This document shows positions 8,370 through 15,780 of a DNA stretch of 64,000 nucleotides, piece after piece. Source of the DNA: DTYU01 sp040757355 (GTDB lineage Bacteria > Bacillota > Desulfotomaculia > Desulfotomaculales > Ammonificaceae); contig JBFLWY010000007.1 in the NCBI GenBank assembly GCA_040757355.1, positions 1 to 64,000 on the forward strand. The letters run 5' to 3'. The position numbers were made by a program, and so were the translations under genes. How positions within the stretch are numbered: the first letter of the stretch is position 1; the number at the start of each line of letters is the position of its first letter. The notes below the pieces were generated by a model that was given only the letters and a program-made list of their open reading frames with translations, had not been told where the DNA came from and did not search any database.

Positions 8370-10031
8370 TTGGCTCAGGTTTCCGGTATAGTCTTAGCAA
8401 CAGGTACCGGTACAGCGTGCGCGGTGGACAACGGGTTGGACATGAACCCGGAAGGGATTGATTTTGCCGCCGTCCTTGCCGGTATAGCCGGATACTTTAC
8501 AACCGACGAAAGCAATCCCTCTAACAGCACCGTACGCTCATTACCAAAAGCACTTTCACATCAAGCCGGCGTTACAGGCTTGTTGGAGTTCCCCGGGGTT
8601 GTTCAGGCACCAGAAGCTTCAGGCTTGACACCTGTCTGCCAGACAAGCAGGCCGGAAAGGGTTCACTTGCTGCAGAGCTTGGCAGAACGGTGTTATCTTG
8701 GCGGGAAAACCCATAGCCTTGTAGCTGAAGGACTGGTGGGCAACGGATTGCCCGAACATAACCGGTGCAACGCAAGGTTGCGGGTTCAGGGGGTCCCATC
8801 GGTCGAGGGTGGTGCCGAACCAGTCCTGCGCGCTATGGATGGGACGTTTCAGGTTGAGGGGGTGCAGGACTTGACCGGCCCGGCGGTTGCGCCGCCACGG
8901 GTTCATGAGTCAGTAACGACAACTCTTTTACCGTTGGGAGGAACCGCTGTTGACGAAGTGAAACCTGCCGCCCTGCCATTTATCACGCAGGGCGACAGTG
9001 AGTTGGATGGTGCCCCGCCGCTTGAAGAACAGCGCAATCCCGGCTTCGAAATTCATCGGCCGGGAGGACGGGCGCCGATGGCCGTTGGGATGACTGTTCC
9101 AGACCGTACTGACGCAAGAGCCTTGGGGCAGAAAGGTTTGCCGGTTGAGCCCGGTGCAGAGACGCTGCCCGGTCCGGATGCCGTCCCGGTTGCGGGAGAA
9201 AAGACTTCCAAAGCGGCCACAGTTATCTCTCAACCGGTTAAGAACTCTAACCCGGCATTTCTTACCCCTGAGCAGCCGGATAGTGCGAATAGCGAAGTAA
9301 AACCCGCACCGCCGGTTTTTGGGGGACAGAACCACAGTCCAGACGACTCTTTGTCTCCCCGTTCCGTCGGACCCTTCACGGGCGCGGCGCAAAGACCGGG
9401 CAGCGAACAACCTCAGTTCGGTACGCAAGACGCCCAAACCTTTCCGAGAGAGGACAATGGACCCTTCGCCCGGCCTGCTTCACCTGACCTGCCGGCACCA
9501 GACAGGCCAAAGCCTGTCACTGCTCCTGCCGACTCCGATCTTAGGGTACGCGTTACGGAGGTTGCACCTAATGGCATTGACCAGGTATTCAGGCATGCCG
9601 TAAAGGCAGGCGAACCCGCAAGGGTGTCGCTGGAGAACTTACAGCAGCAGTTTCTCCATGAAGTTGCCCGGCGGATTATCGACCTTCAAGGGCACAACGG
9701 CGTAGTGCGCCTGCAACTCCAACTTGACCCGCCACAGTTGGGAAGCGTTGCAGTTAAGCTGACGTTAGCCGAACATAAGCTGAAAGTACACTTTTACGCG
9801 TTAGATGCCGAGGTAAAGGACATACTCGTAAGCACCCTTCCGGACCTGAGAGCGGAACTCGGCCGGATGGGTCTTAACCTGAGTGATGCTCATGTCTTTG
9901 TCGGGCAGGAGCATGGTCGCGAACCCGAACAAACACCGCACTGGGAAGAAGGCATTACGGTGCCCGCAGTCCCTGTGCAGGCGGTGGAGGAAACTACCTT
10001 AGCAGCAGAAGGAGTCGACCTTCTGGTTTAG
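8370..10031 (+). CDS. fliK: Flagellar hook-length control protein FliK
   Basis: FliK is the secreted ruler that sets hook length and switches export specificity through FlhB. The protein has 553 residues. Residues 1 to about 400 are low-complexity, rich in Pro, Gly, Ala and Glu, and poorly conserved, as is usual for FliK. The C-terminal domain (about 425-520) has the Flg_hook features: VRLQLQLDPPQLGSVAVKL and LRAELGRMGLNLSDAHVFVG. The start is TTG with a strong AAAGGGGGTGA upstream. It is followed by flgD, as in most Firmicutes. Family D/A repeats lie just upstream. Confidence 0.9.
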   Translation: MAQVSGIVLATGTGTACAVDNGLDMNPEGIDFAAVLAGIAGYFTTDESNPSNSTVRSLPKALSHQAGVTGLLEFPGVVQAPEASGLTPVCQTSRPERVHLLQSLAERCYLGGKTHSLVAEGLVGNGLPEHNRCNARLRVQGVPSVEGGAEPVLRAMDGTFQVEGVQDLTGPAVAPPRVHESVTTTLLPLGGTAVDEVKPAALPFITQGDSELDGAPPLEEQRNPGFEIHRPGGRAPMAVGMTVPDRTDARALGQKGLPVEPGAETLPGPDAVPVAGEKTSKAATVISQPVKNSNPAFLTPEQPDSANSEVKPAPPVFGGQNHSPDDSLSPRSVGPFTGAAQRPGSEQPQFGTQDAQTFPREDNGPFARPASPDLPAPDRPKPVTAPADSDLRVRVTEVAPNGIDQVFRHAVKAGEPARVSLENLQQQFLHEVARRIIDLQGHNGVVRLQLQLDPPQLGSVAVKLTLAEHKLKVHFYALDAEVKDILVSTLPDLRAELGRMGLNLSDAHVFVGQEHGREPEQTPHWEEGITVPAVPVQAVEETTLAAEGVDLLV

Positions 10032-10043
10032 GGGGTGTTAGCA

Positions 10044-10439
10044 GTGGAGGTAAACTTTCAGCCTTTGGACAATACTGCGTCGAAGGAAACAGCGTCTGGT
10101 TCGGGCATTTTCAGCAAGGATATGTTCTTAAAGATCCTGGTTGCTCAGATGAGCCACCCTGATCCTTTTGCGCCACAAGATCCGGGAGCATTTGTAACTG
10201 AAATGTCGCAGATTGCCATGATGGAACAGATCATGAACCTCTGTACCCGTATGGAGGAAATGTACCGGATCGAATCGTTGAGCCAGGCATCGGGGCTGAT
10301 CGGACGCGAGGTAGTCATATCAAACGGAAACCAAGTTGTGACGGGTTCAGTGGAAAAAGTGACGTTCAACGGGGAGAGCGTATCCCTGATTATTAACGGG
10401 AACCCTTACGATATAAGCAACCTGGTGGAGGTAAGATGA
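10044..10439 (+). CDS. flgD: Hook-capping protein FlgD (short form)
   Basis: FlgD is the scaffold that caps the growing hook. The 131-residue protein carries the conserved N-terminal capping motif (FLKILVAQMSHPDPFAPQDP, then an FVTEMSQIAMMEQ helix) and a short region with a beta-rich feel (GLIGREVVISNG). The Ig/FnIII-like C-terminal domains of longer FlgD proteins are absent, as in many Firmicutes. I prefer GTG 10044, which has AGGGGGTG at a 6-nt distance; a GTG at 10035 would sit on that site. The gene overlaps the next one by 4 nt. Confidence 0.92.
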   Translation: MEVNFQPLDNTASKETASGSGIFSKDMFLKILVAQMSHPDPFAPQDPGAFVTEMSQIAMMEQIMNLCTRMEEMYRIESLSQASGLIGREVVISNGNQVVTGSVEKVTFNGESVSLIINGNPYDISNLVEVR

Positions 10440-10804
10440 TGCTTGACAAGATTACCAAAAACCAGAAGGCAGCAACATACGGCCGGATCCCGGGAGCAAA
10501 TGGCGGGTCAGGGGAGTTTCAGGCACTTCTTCAAAAGGAACTGAGGGAGTCTGCCGGTCTCAAACTGTCCGCACATGCTGAGAGGCGCCTTCGGGAAAGG
10601 AACATAAACCTTAGCGCGGGAGACTTGGCCCAGCTTGGGCGTGCCATGGAAGCAGCCGCAGCCAAGGGAACCCGCGACGTGCTCCTGGTATACGGCAACC
10701 TTTCCCTGGTCGCGAGCACGGTGAACAAAACCGTGATAACCGCCGTGGCACGAGAAGAGAATCACGTTTTCACCAATATCGACGGCGCGGTGGTAATTAA
10801 GTAA
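10436..10804 (+). CDS. Flagellar operon protein of the TIGR02530 type
   Basis: A 122-residue protein lies between flgD and flgE. That is the usual place of the small conserved family known as flagellar operon protein TIGR02530. Its hallmark segment is visible: SAHAERRLRERNINLSAGD, and later KGTRDVLLVYGNLSLVAS and a TVNKTVITAV strand. The biochemical role is not established; a hook-assembly function has been proposed from its position. ATGATG at 10436 overlaps the flgD stop, which suggests coupled translation. The family B/C repeat block follows. Confidence 0.88.
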   Translation: MMLDKITKNQKAATYGRIPGANGGSGEFQALLQKELRESAGLKLSAHAERRLRERNINLSAGDLAQLGRAMEAAAAKGTRDVLLVYGNLSLVASTVNKTVITAVAREENHVFTNIDGAVVIK

Positions 10805-10867
10805 GAAATGTGCACAGCACATTTCAACAACAAATCCGACTTCCGATTTCTGATATCCGACATCTGT
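10805..10867 (+). repeat. Family C palindrome, partial copy after the flagellar operon protein
   Basis: GAAATGTGC (10805-10813) and GCACATTTC (10817-10825) form a perfect 9-bp hairpin starting at the base after the stop codon. An arm of CCGACTTCCG/ATCCGACATCTG repeats follows to 10867. The layout equals that of the family C copies at 12.3 and 39.6 kb, right half only. It may also act as a weak terminator, although no T run follows. Confidence 0.6.
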
Positions 10868-10870
10868 TAT

Positions 10871-10921
10871 GAGCCGGCCCGGAAGGAGGCTCAGGGGTTG
10901 CGGAATGACGGAAGCAACCCC
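10871..10921 (+). other. Pair of consecutive hairpins of unknown function
   Basis: GAGCC (10871-10875) pairs with GGCTC (10888-10892). GGGGTTGC (10894-10901) pairs perfectly with GCAACCCC (10914-10921) around a purine-rich 12-nt loop. There is no T run, so it is not an obvious terminator. It is not an obvious match to the c-di-GMP (GEMM), TPP or cobalamin riboswitch patterns known to me. It lies about 300 nt upstream of flgE. Confidence 0.45.
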
Positions 10922-10987
10922 GCGGACGGTAAGCGTTCAATGGTTGGTGGTCGGTATACACAGGGTCTTCAGATAGGAGTTATTCGC

Positions 10988-11198
10988 AACGACTGTTAGT
11001 TGTCGCCACCGGGAATGAAAATGGTTCAGTCGCTTGGCTTCGGCCTTTTATAAACGTCGAACGTCGAACGGACCCTACCCAGCACTCAATAGACTTCTTG
11101 CACTTCGAAGGACAGACCTACATTGAGCTTAATGAAGTGATAGCTTTCAAACTTCAAGGATTACATTGAGTGCTGGGCTGTCAGGATGAGGTTGAACG
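10988..11198 (+). repeat. Family B repeat B2 interrupted by family A element (11078-11177)
   Basis: The left part reads from CGACTG through GTCGCCACCGGGAATGAAAA and AACGTCGAACGGACCC to 11077. A 100-bp family A palindrome then runs from CCCAGCACTCAAT (11078) to ATTGAGTGCTGGG (ending 11177). The right part, CTGTCAGGATGAGGTTGAACG, completes B. The empty B copy at 13.8 kb reads GACCC-AAAAGGTTT-GTCAATATAAGG at the same point. Confidence 0.8.
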
Positions 11199-11218
11199 AT
11201 TTTCAGAGGAGGAATAAC

Positions 11219-12016
11219 ATGATTCGTTCACTATACTCCGGTGTTTCAGGACTGCGTAACCATCAGATCAGGATGGACGTGATTGCAAACAATATCGCCA
11301 ACGTAAACACTACGGGATATAAGACCTCGCGTGCCAACTTCCAGGATATCCTTGCGCAAACCGTGGGCGGCACCGCCATTAACGCTACCCAGATCGGTTT
11401 AGGGATGTCCGTAGGCATAATCGACAACGTGCATATCCAGGGCGGGCTTCAGGCCACGGGTCGTACGCTGGACATGGCCATAGAAGGAAACGGCTTCTTT
11501 GTAGTCAGACCCGTTGACAGCACCGGGACTACGATCGACAATCCCATGTACACCCGTGACGGTACGTTTTACATCGATAAGGACGGGTATCTTGTGACTG
11601 CGCAGGGCTACCGGGTCTCGGACAGCGCGGGCGCGGACATCCAGTTCACGGATCCGGACCAGATCGTCACCATCGACATTACAACGACGGGCATCATAAC
11701 AGCCACTGACGCTGCAGGCGGGACTCAAACCGCCACCATCGGAATGGCGACAGTAAATAACGTTGAAAGCTTGCAGCGGCGCGGCAACAACCTGTGGGAC
11801 GTTACCCAGGTGACCTTGCCTGACCCTCCGGTCATTGATGCTCCCGGTACAGACGGGCGGGGTATTATCCGCTCGGGCTTCCTCGAAATGTCCAACGTGG
11901 ACCTGGCTCTGGAGTTTACCACGATGATCATCACGGAACGTGGTTACCAGGCCAATGCACGAATAATCACTACTTCGGACGAGATGCTTCGTGAACTGAT
12001 TGACCTGAAGCGGTAA
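11219..12016 (+). CDS. flgE: Flagellar hook protein FlgE (FlgE/FlgF/FlgG family)
   Basis: The 265-residue protein has the rod/hook N-terminal motif (MIRSLYSGVSGLRNHQIRMD, then VIANNIANVNTTGYK). The middle FlgE/F/G domain is present (TLDMAIEGNGFFVV and MYTRDGTFYIDKDGYLVT). The C-terminal hook helix (SNVDLALEFTTMIITERGYQ and ANARIITTSDEMLRELI) is complete. Its size is closer to FlgG than to a long FlgE. Its place after flgD and TIGR02530 is that of the hook gene, so I name it flgE with that reservation. The start is ATG 11219 with AGAGGAGGAATAAC ahead. No flbD, motA or motB follows, unlike in many Clostridia. Confidence 0.85.
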   Translation: MIRSLYSGVSGLRNHQIRMDVIANNIANVNTTGYKTSRANFQDILAQTVGGTAINATQIGLGMSVGIIDNVHIQGGLQATGRTLDMAIEGNGFFVVRPVDSTGTTIDNPMYTRDGTFYIDKDGYLVTAQGYRVSDSAGADIQFTDPDQIVTIDITTTGIITATDAAGGTQTATIGMATVNNVESLQRRGNNLWDVTQVTLPDPPVIDAPGTDGRGIIRSGFLEMSNVDLALEFTTMIITERGYQANARIITTSDEMLRELIDLKR

Positions 12017-12150
12017 TTCATGGTAGTTTAGCAGGTCTGGGTACCCGGCATTCAACCGGCTGGGATTAAGAAGCTTCGTTTGAGAGTGTATACCATAGAG
12101 CTGAGATGTTGGTTGGATGCCGGGGCCCAAAAGCAGGTGTTTAAGAGTGC

Positions 12151-12396
12151 GTAACTATTCAACCTGTCACATCACACTTACGGAACGACAGGCTAAAGCA
12201 AGCAGAGCGCGGAAGCCAAGAGGGACGAACCGGAGCGTGCTTAATTCAGAGGTCGGAAGCCGGAAGTCGGAGGTCTGAAAAGAAAAAAGAGAATTCGCAT
12301 AGCGAATTCTACGAGGTTCTGACTTTTGACATCCTGCATCTGACTACCGAAATGCGTAAGCTTTAGCCGCGCCCCGCAGGGCAACTGAATAGTTAC
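12151..12396 (+). mobile_element. Family D MITE-like element, copy D2, with 8-bp target duplication
   Basis: The ends are GTAACTATTCAACCTG (12151-12166) and GCAACTGAATAGTTAC (12381-12396), inverted over 11 perfect terminal bases. Flanking 8-mers AAGAGTGC (12143-12150) and AAGAGCGC (12397-12404) differ at one position, as expected for an old target duplication. There is no reading frame of note. It contains a full family C palindrome at 12247-12344. It occupies the flgE-fliL gap. Confidence 0.7.
12247..12344. repeat. Family C heptad palindrome, full copy
   Basis: The left arm consists of GTCGGAAGCCGGAAGTCGG-type heptads. In the centre is a perfect hairpin, GAATTCGC (12291-12298) and GCGAATTC (12302-12309). 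The right arm of TTCTGAC/TTTTGACATCC units reads as the complement of the left. A nearly identical copy occurs at 39576-39680 inside D3. Confidence 0.75.
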
Positions 12397-12424
12397 AAGA
12401 GCGCAACTATAAGGGCAAGGGTGA

Positions 12425-12922
12425 GTGTCTTTGGTCGCGAGAGAGGCAAATAACGGAGTCGAAGCTACGCCCGTCAAGTCCGGCGGCGGGAAAAAACGGC
12501 TTATTATTATCATTGCGGTCGTTCTACTTCTCCTTGCTGGCGGAGCGGTAGCGGCCAAGTTCCTTTTGTTCAAGAAAAAACCGGCAGAAAAACAACCTGC
12601 TCCGCATGCCCAAAAGATTGAGACCATTGAACTTGGCAGTATTGTGGTTAATCTTGCGGATCAGGAGGAGAGTCATTACCTCCGGATAACGGTGGTACTT
12701 GCCTTCCCGAGTGACGAAAAATCTGCTGAAGAGCTAAATGAAAACAAGTTCAAAATCAGGGACCGGGTAATCCAGCTTTTGAGGAAGAAAAGCTATGCCG
12801 AAGTTGCCACTCCGGATTACACCGAAAAGGTGAAGTCGGAAATTATGCAGGAGATTAATGGGCACCTCCCGCAAGGTCAGAAGCTAACGGATATTTACCT
12901 GTCTGAATTTCTGGTGCAGTAG
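12425..12922 (+). CDS. fliL: Flagellar basal body-associated protein FliL
   Basis: FliL is a single-span membrane protein that surrounds the stator and supports torque. The 165-residue protein has a short cytoplasmic N-terminus and one membrane segment (KKRLIIIIAVVLLLLAGGAV, about residues 22-44). The periplasmic domain contains typical FliL motifs (ETIELGSIVVNLADQEE, HYLRITVVLAF, and a basic IRDRVIQLLRKKSY). The start is either GTG 12425 or TTG 12431; GGGCAAGGGTGA lies at better spacing for the TTG. It heads the fliL-fliN-fliO group and sits directly after the D2 element. Confidence 0.93.
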   Translation: MSLVAREANNGVEATPVKSGGGKKRLIIIIAVVLLLLAGGAVAAKFLLFKKKPAEKQPAPHAQKIETIELGSIVVNLADQEESHYLRITVVLAFPSDEKSAEELNENKFKIRDRVIQLLRKKSYAEVATPDYTEKVKSEIMQEINGHLPQGQKLTDIYLSEFLVQ

Positions 12923-12932
12923 GTGAGGGGCG

Positions 12933-13322
12933 ATGATGACGGAAGAAGAAATTCGCCGGTTCCTATCCAATCTGAACCAGGAAACGGCTGCACCGGTCAC
13001 CAGGGTCCAGTTTCCGGCATTGGATACCGGTTCATCGGCCAATTTCCCGGTGAAAACGGGGATCCGGTTTCTTGAAGACGTAAAAGTTGATTTAGTGGCC
13101 GAGCTTGGGGAGGCGACCTTAAAGGTTAAAGACGTACTGAACTTACAAGTAGGTACGGTAATTGAGCTTGAACGTTCGGCAGGAGATGCTGTGGACCTGA
13201 TAATTAATGACCAGAAGGTTGCGCGGGGCGAGGTGCTGGTGCTCAACGAGGTCTTTGCTTTGCGTATAAGCGCCATTTATCAACCCCGAAGAATAAAAGG
13301 TGAGGGTGGGACGGATGAGTAA
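12933..13322 (+). CDS. fliN: Short FliN-type motor switch protein (SpoA domain)
   Basis: The 129-residue protein ends in a single SpoA/FliN domain (about residues 45-122). Visible motifs are IRFLEDVKVDLVAELGEATL, VKDVLNLQVGTVIELER and VARGEVLVLNEVFALRI. FliN forms the base of the C-ring with FliM. It lies between fliL and fliO, the usual site of fliN in many bacteria. This genome also has the longer FliY at 27995-29149, so two SpoA-domain switch proteins are encoded. The N-terminal 40 residues are unlike the FliY peptide. It overlaps fliO by 8 nt. Confidence 0.88.
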   Translation: MMTEEEIRRFLSNLNQETAAPVTRVQFPALDTGSSANFPVKTGIRFLEDVKVDLVAELGEATLKVKDVLNLQVGTVIELERSAGDAVDLIINDQKVARGEVLVLNEVFALRISAIYQPRRIKGEGGTDE

Positions 13323-13668
13323 CGACCTCTTCTGGGCGGTAGTACGGCTGTTGATTTGCCTTCCCCTGGTTGTCGGGCTTATGTATCTCATGCTCCGGTT
13401 TGGTCTTTACCGGCGGTTTCTACCGGTAAGAACCGGCCGGTATGTGCGGGTCGTGGAACAGATACCGCTTGGGCCAAAGACGGTGGTAAGCCTGGTCAAA
13501 GTGAGCGACAGGTATTATTTGTTGGGGCACGGGGAAGGTACGGTAACCATCCTGAAGGAGATCGACGAAAGTCTCCCGGAGGAGCCGGCGGTACCCGTTT
13601 TTGGATTTGAACAGGAGGTTGTCTCAAAAATTCGCGAACTTAAGCGGCGCCGTGCGGTAAAGCGATAG
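13315..13668 (+). CDS. fliO: Flagellar biosynthetic protein FliO (FliZ/YlxQ-like)
   Basis: The 117-residue protein has one membrane span near its start (LICLPLVVGLMYLMLRFGL). The cytoplasmic domain fits FliO: RYVRVVEQIPLGPKTVVSLV and KVSDRYYLLGHGEGTVTILK. FliO assists assembly of the FliP-FliR export gate. I chose ATG 13315 (GGTGAGGGTGGGACGG upstream), overlapping the fliN stop. It precedes fliP, but a 252-nt repeat-bearing gap separates them where most genomes have a tight junction. Confidence 0.85.
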   Translation: MSNDLFWAVVRLLICLPLVVGLMYLMLRFGLYRRFLPVRTGRYVRVVEQIPLGPKTVVSLVKVSDRYYLLGHGEGTVTILKEIDESLPEEPAVPVFGFEQEVVSKIRELKRRRAVKR

Positions 13669-13742
13669 GAATTCCGGAAATGCAAGACCTAAGGATTCTC
13701 TCCTGCGGCGTCGACTTTCAGTTAACCAGATATTCCCACATG

Positions 13743-13868
13743 TCGCCTGCGGCGATATGAGAAGTGAGAAGTGAGACAAATCCCACCTCTCAATTGCTTA
13801 TGCTTCGGTCTTTTATCAACGTTGAACGAGAACAGACCCAAAAGGTTTGTCAATATAAGGTTGAACGC
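13743..13868 (+). repeat. Family E heptad repeat plus empty family B copy (B6) in the fliO-fliP gap
   Basis: A hairpin TCGCC-TGC-GGCGA (13743-13755) is followed by GAGAAGTGAGAAGTGAGAC, then a complementary CCCACCTCTCAATTGC. Family B motifs follow from about 13791: TTTTATCAACGTTGAACGAG, an ACAGACCC box, and TATAAGGTTGAACGC ending near 13868. No family A element is inserted, so this copy shows the uninterrupted B sequence. Confidence 0.65.
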
Positions 13869-13920
13869 TTATTTTCAGAGAGGTTTCACCTGTTGGGGGT
13901 AGGGGGAGGAATAAAAAGGG

Positions 13921-14673
13921 ATGCGGGGTAGGTGGTGTTGCCTTTTCCTCGTAGCTGTACTGGCGGCGGGTGGTTCTCCGGCCCTGGCGCAACCGGTGGG
14001 GGTGCCCTCCATAGATCTTTCCGTGGGACAGGCCACCACCCCGGCACAGGTTGTAGACAGCGTTAAACTTCTTATCCTGCTTACGGTTTTAACCCTTGTT
14101 CCGGCCTTTCTGGTAATGATGACTTCATTTACCAGGATTGTGATTGTACTTTCACTTCTGCGCCACGCATTGGGCACCCACCAGACGCCGCCGAACCAAG
14201 TATTAGTCGGATTGGCACTGTTTCTTACCGTGTTTATTATGGCGCCGGTTTACGACCGGGTAAACCAGGATGCCATCGAACCGTTCCTTGCCAACCAAAT
14301 ATCCCAGGAAGAAGCCCAAGAACGGGGATCGGAACCGCTGAAGGAATTTATGCTGAAACAAACGCGTGAGCGGGACCTTGCACTTTTTGTCAAGCTTGCC
14401 CGGATTCCTGCGCCGCGTGACCGGAACGACTTGCCCATGAGGGTAATAATACCTTCCTTTATAGTTAGTGAATTGAAAACGGCTTTCGCCATGGGGTTCC
14501 TTCTTTACCTGCCGTTCTTGGTCATAGATATGGCGGTCGCCAGTATCCTGATGTCCATGGGTATGTTCATGTTGCCGCCGGTTATGGTTTCGTTGCCGTT
14601 TAAGCTGTTGCTGTTTGTACTGGTGGATGGGTGGTATCTTGTGGTGAAATCACTTGTTGAAAGCTTCCGCTGA
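13921..14673 (+). CDS. fliP: Flagellar export gate protein FliP
   Basis: FliP is the core pentameric subunit of the export gate. The 250-residue protein starts with a cleavable signal peptide (LFLVAVLAAGGSPALAQP), as is usual for FliP. Several membrane spans follow, with conserved motifs SFTRIVIVLSLLRHALGT, QTPPNQVLVGLALFLTVFIM and LPFLVIDMAVASILMSMGM. The ATG at 13921 lies about 12 nt after GGGGGAGG. fliQ follows in 11 nt. Confidence 0.97.
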   Translation: MRGRWCCLFLVAVLAAGGSPALAQPVGVPSIDLSVGQATTPAQVVDSVKLLILLTVLTLVPAFLVMMTSFTRIVIVLSLLRHALGTHQTPPNQVLVGLALFLTVFIMAPVYDRVNQDAIEPFLANQISQEEAQERGSEPLKEFMLKQTRERDLALFVKLARIPAPRDRNDLPMRVIIPSFIVSELKTAFAMGFLLYLPFLVIDMAVASILMSMGMFMLPPVMVSLPFKLLLFVLVDGWYLVVKSLVESFR

Positions 14674-14684
14674 GGAGGGAAAGT

Positions 14685-14954
14685 GTGCCTGAAAGCGTAG
14701 CCTTAGGCATGGTTAACCAGGCACTGTTGACGGTGCTGCTTATTGCGGGTCCGGCCCTGGTGGTGAGTATGCTGGTTGGTCTGGTTATCAGCATCTTGCA
14801 GGCGACCACCCAGATTCAGGACCAGATGATATCCTTTGTACCCAAGATATTAGCAGTATTCCTGGCGTTGATTGCGTTTTTCCCGTTTTATGTTCGTTTG
14901 CTGACTGGTTTTACCAATACGGTGTTGAACCAGTTCTCAGCGATAATGCGGTGA
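14685..14954 (+). CDS. fliQ: Flagellar export gate protein FliQ
   Basis: FliQ (89 residues) has two membrane helices that wrap the FliP/FliR gate. Family motifs VNQALLTVLLIAGPALVVSM and GLVISILQATTQIQDQMISF are present, with PKILAVFLAL next. The GTG start follows TGAGGAGGGAAA. It stands in the conserved fliP-fliQ-fliR order; 73 nt separate its stop from the fliR start. Confidence 0.97.
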   Translation: MPESVALGMVNQALLTVLLIAGPALVVSMLVGLVISILQATTQIQDQMISFVPKILAVFLALIAFFPFYVRLLTGFTNTVLNQFSAIMR

Positions 14955-15027
14955 GCGGGAAGATCTCAATGAGGAATATGTGTAAACAACGGAAAACGGC
15001 CCCTTAAGAGACTTGGGAGGGTTTCAA

Positions 15028-15780
15028 TTGGAATTCGGTTATCTTGCTACGTTTTTGCTTGTTCTGGCTCGGCTTACAGCTTTTACTGCCGTTTTCCCGG
15101 TTTTTACTCTTTCCGGCATCCCGGTGTTGACAAGGATCGGGCTGGGTTTCATTCTCTCACTGGTGGTGACACCTCTCGTGGGTGCTGTCCAGCCTGCCAA
15201 CAGCTACAGCTACGCACTCGACATCAGCGGCGAGGTTCTCGTGGGACTGGCAATTGGGTTGACCGCAGGGATGGTTTTTTACGCGCTGCGGATCGGGGGT
15301 CAATTGATGGGTATGACCATGGGTTTTGCGGTGGCAGAGCTATTGGATCCAACCGGGGTGCAGAATAACGTGGTGGCGGAGTTTATGTTTTTGCTGGGAC
15401 TGATCTTCTTTTTCAGCATCGACGGTCACCATGCGGTTTTAACCACGTTGGCCGAGAGCTTCGAGGTGATTCCGCTGACGGGCGGCGCCGCCGGGGGCGG
15501 TGCAGCGTTGCTTGTGGCTCATTTTATCGGGGGGATATTCAGTACCTCATTGCAATTGGCCGCGCCGGTTCTTGCGGTCATGCTGGTGGTTGACCTGTCT
15601 TTGGGGTTGATGGTGCGCATGGTTCCACAGATCAACGTTTTTATGCTCGGTTTCCCGCTGAAGGTCGCGGCGGGGCTCTTGGTGCTGGCTGGCTTGTTAC
15701 CTGCCGTGGGCTCCGTATTGAAAAGGCTTTTTGAGCAAATGGTGGGAGACGTTTTGATTCTGGTGCGGGGGTTGACGTAA
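15028..15780 (+). CDS. fliR: Flagellar export gate protein FliR
   Basis: FliR (250 residues) completes the FliPQR export gate. It is a six-span membrane protein with family motifs LARLTAFTAVFPVFTLSGIP and GGQLMGMTMGFAVAELLDP. The C-terminal segment RMVPQINVFMLGFPLKVAAG is also present. I favour TTG 15028, with GGGAGGG six bases ahead; an in-frame TTG 15 nt upstream overlaps that site. The stop codon is directly followed by the flhB ATG. Confidence 0.95.
   Translation: MEFGYLATFLLVLARLTAFTAVFPVFTLSGIPVLTRIGLGFILSLVVTPLVGAVQPANSYSYALDISGEVLVGLAIGLTAGMVFYALRIGGQLMGMTMGFAVAELLDPTGVQNNVVAEFMFLLGLIFFFSIDGHHAVLTTLAESFEVIPLTGGAAGGGAALLVAHFIGGIFSTSLQLAAPVLAVMLVVDLSLGLMVRMVPQINVFMLGFPLKVAAGLLVLAGLLPAVGSVLKRLFEQMVGDVLILVRGLT

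Noticed and set aside
10871..10930. c-di-GMP (GEMM) riboswitch upstream of flgE
   Set aside because: The conserved GEMM core elements (CACGCA, AAACC, GGACGCAAAGCC) are not present; only the two stems are.
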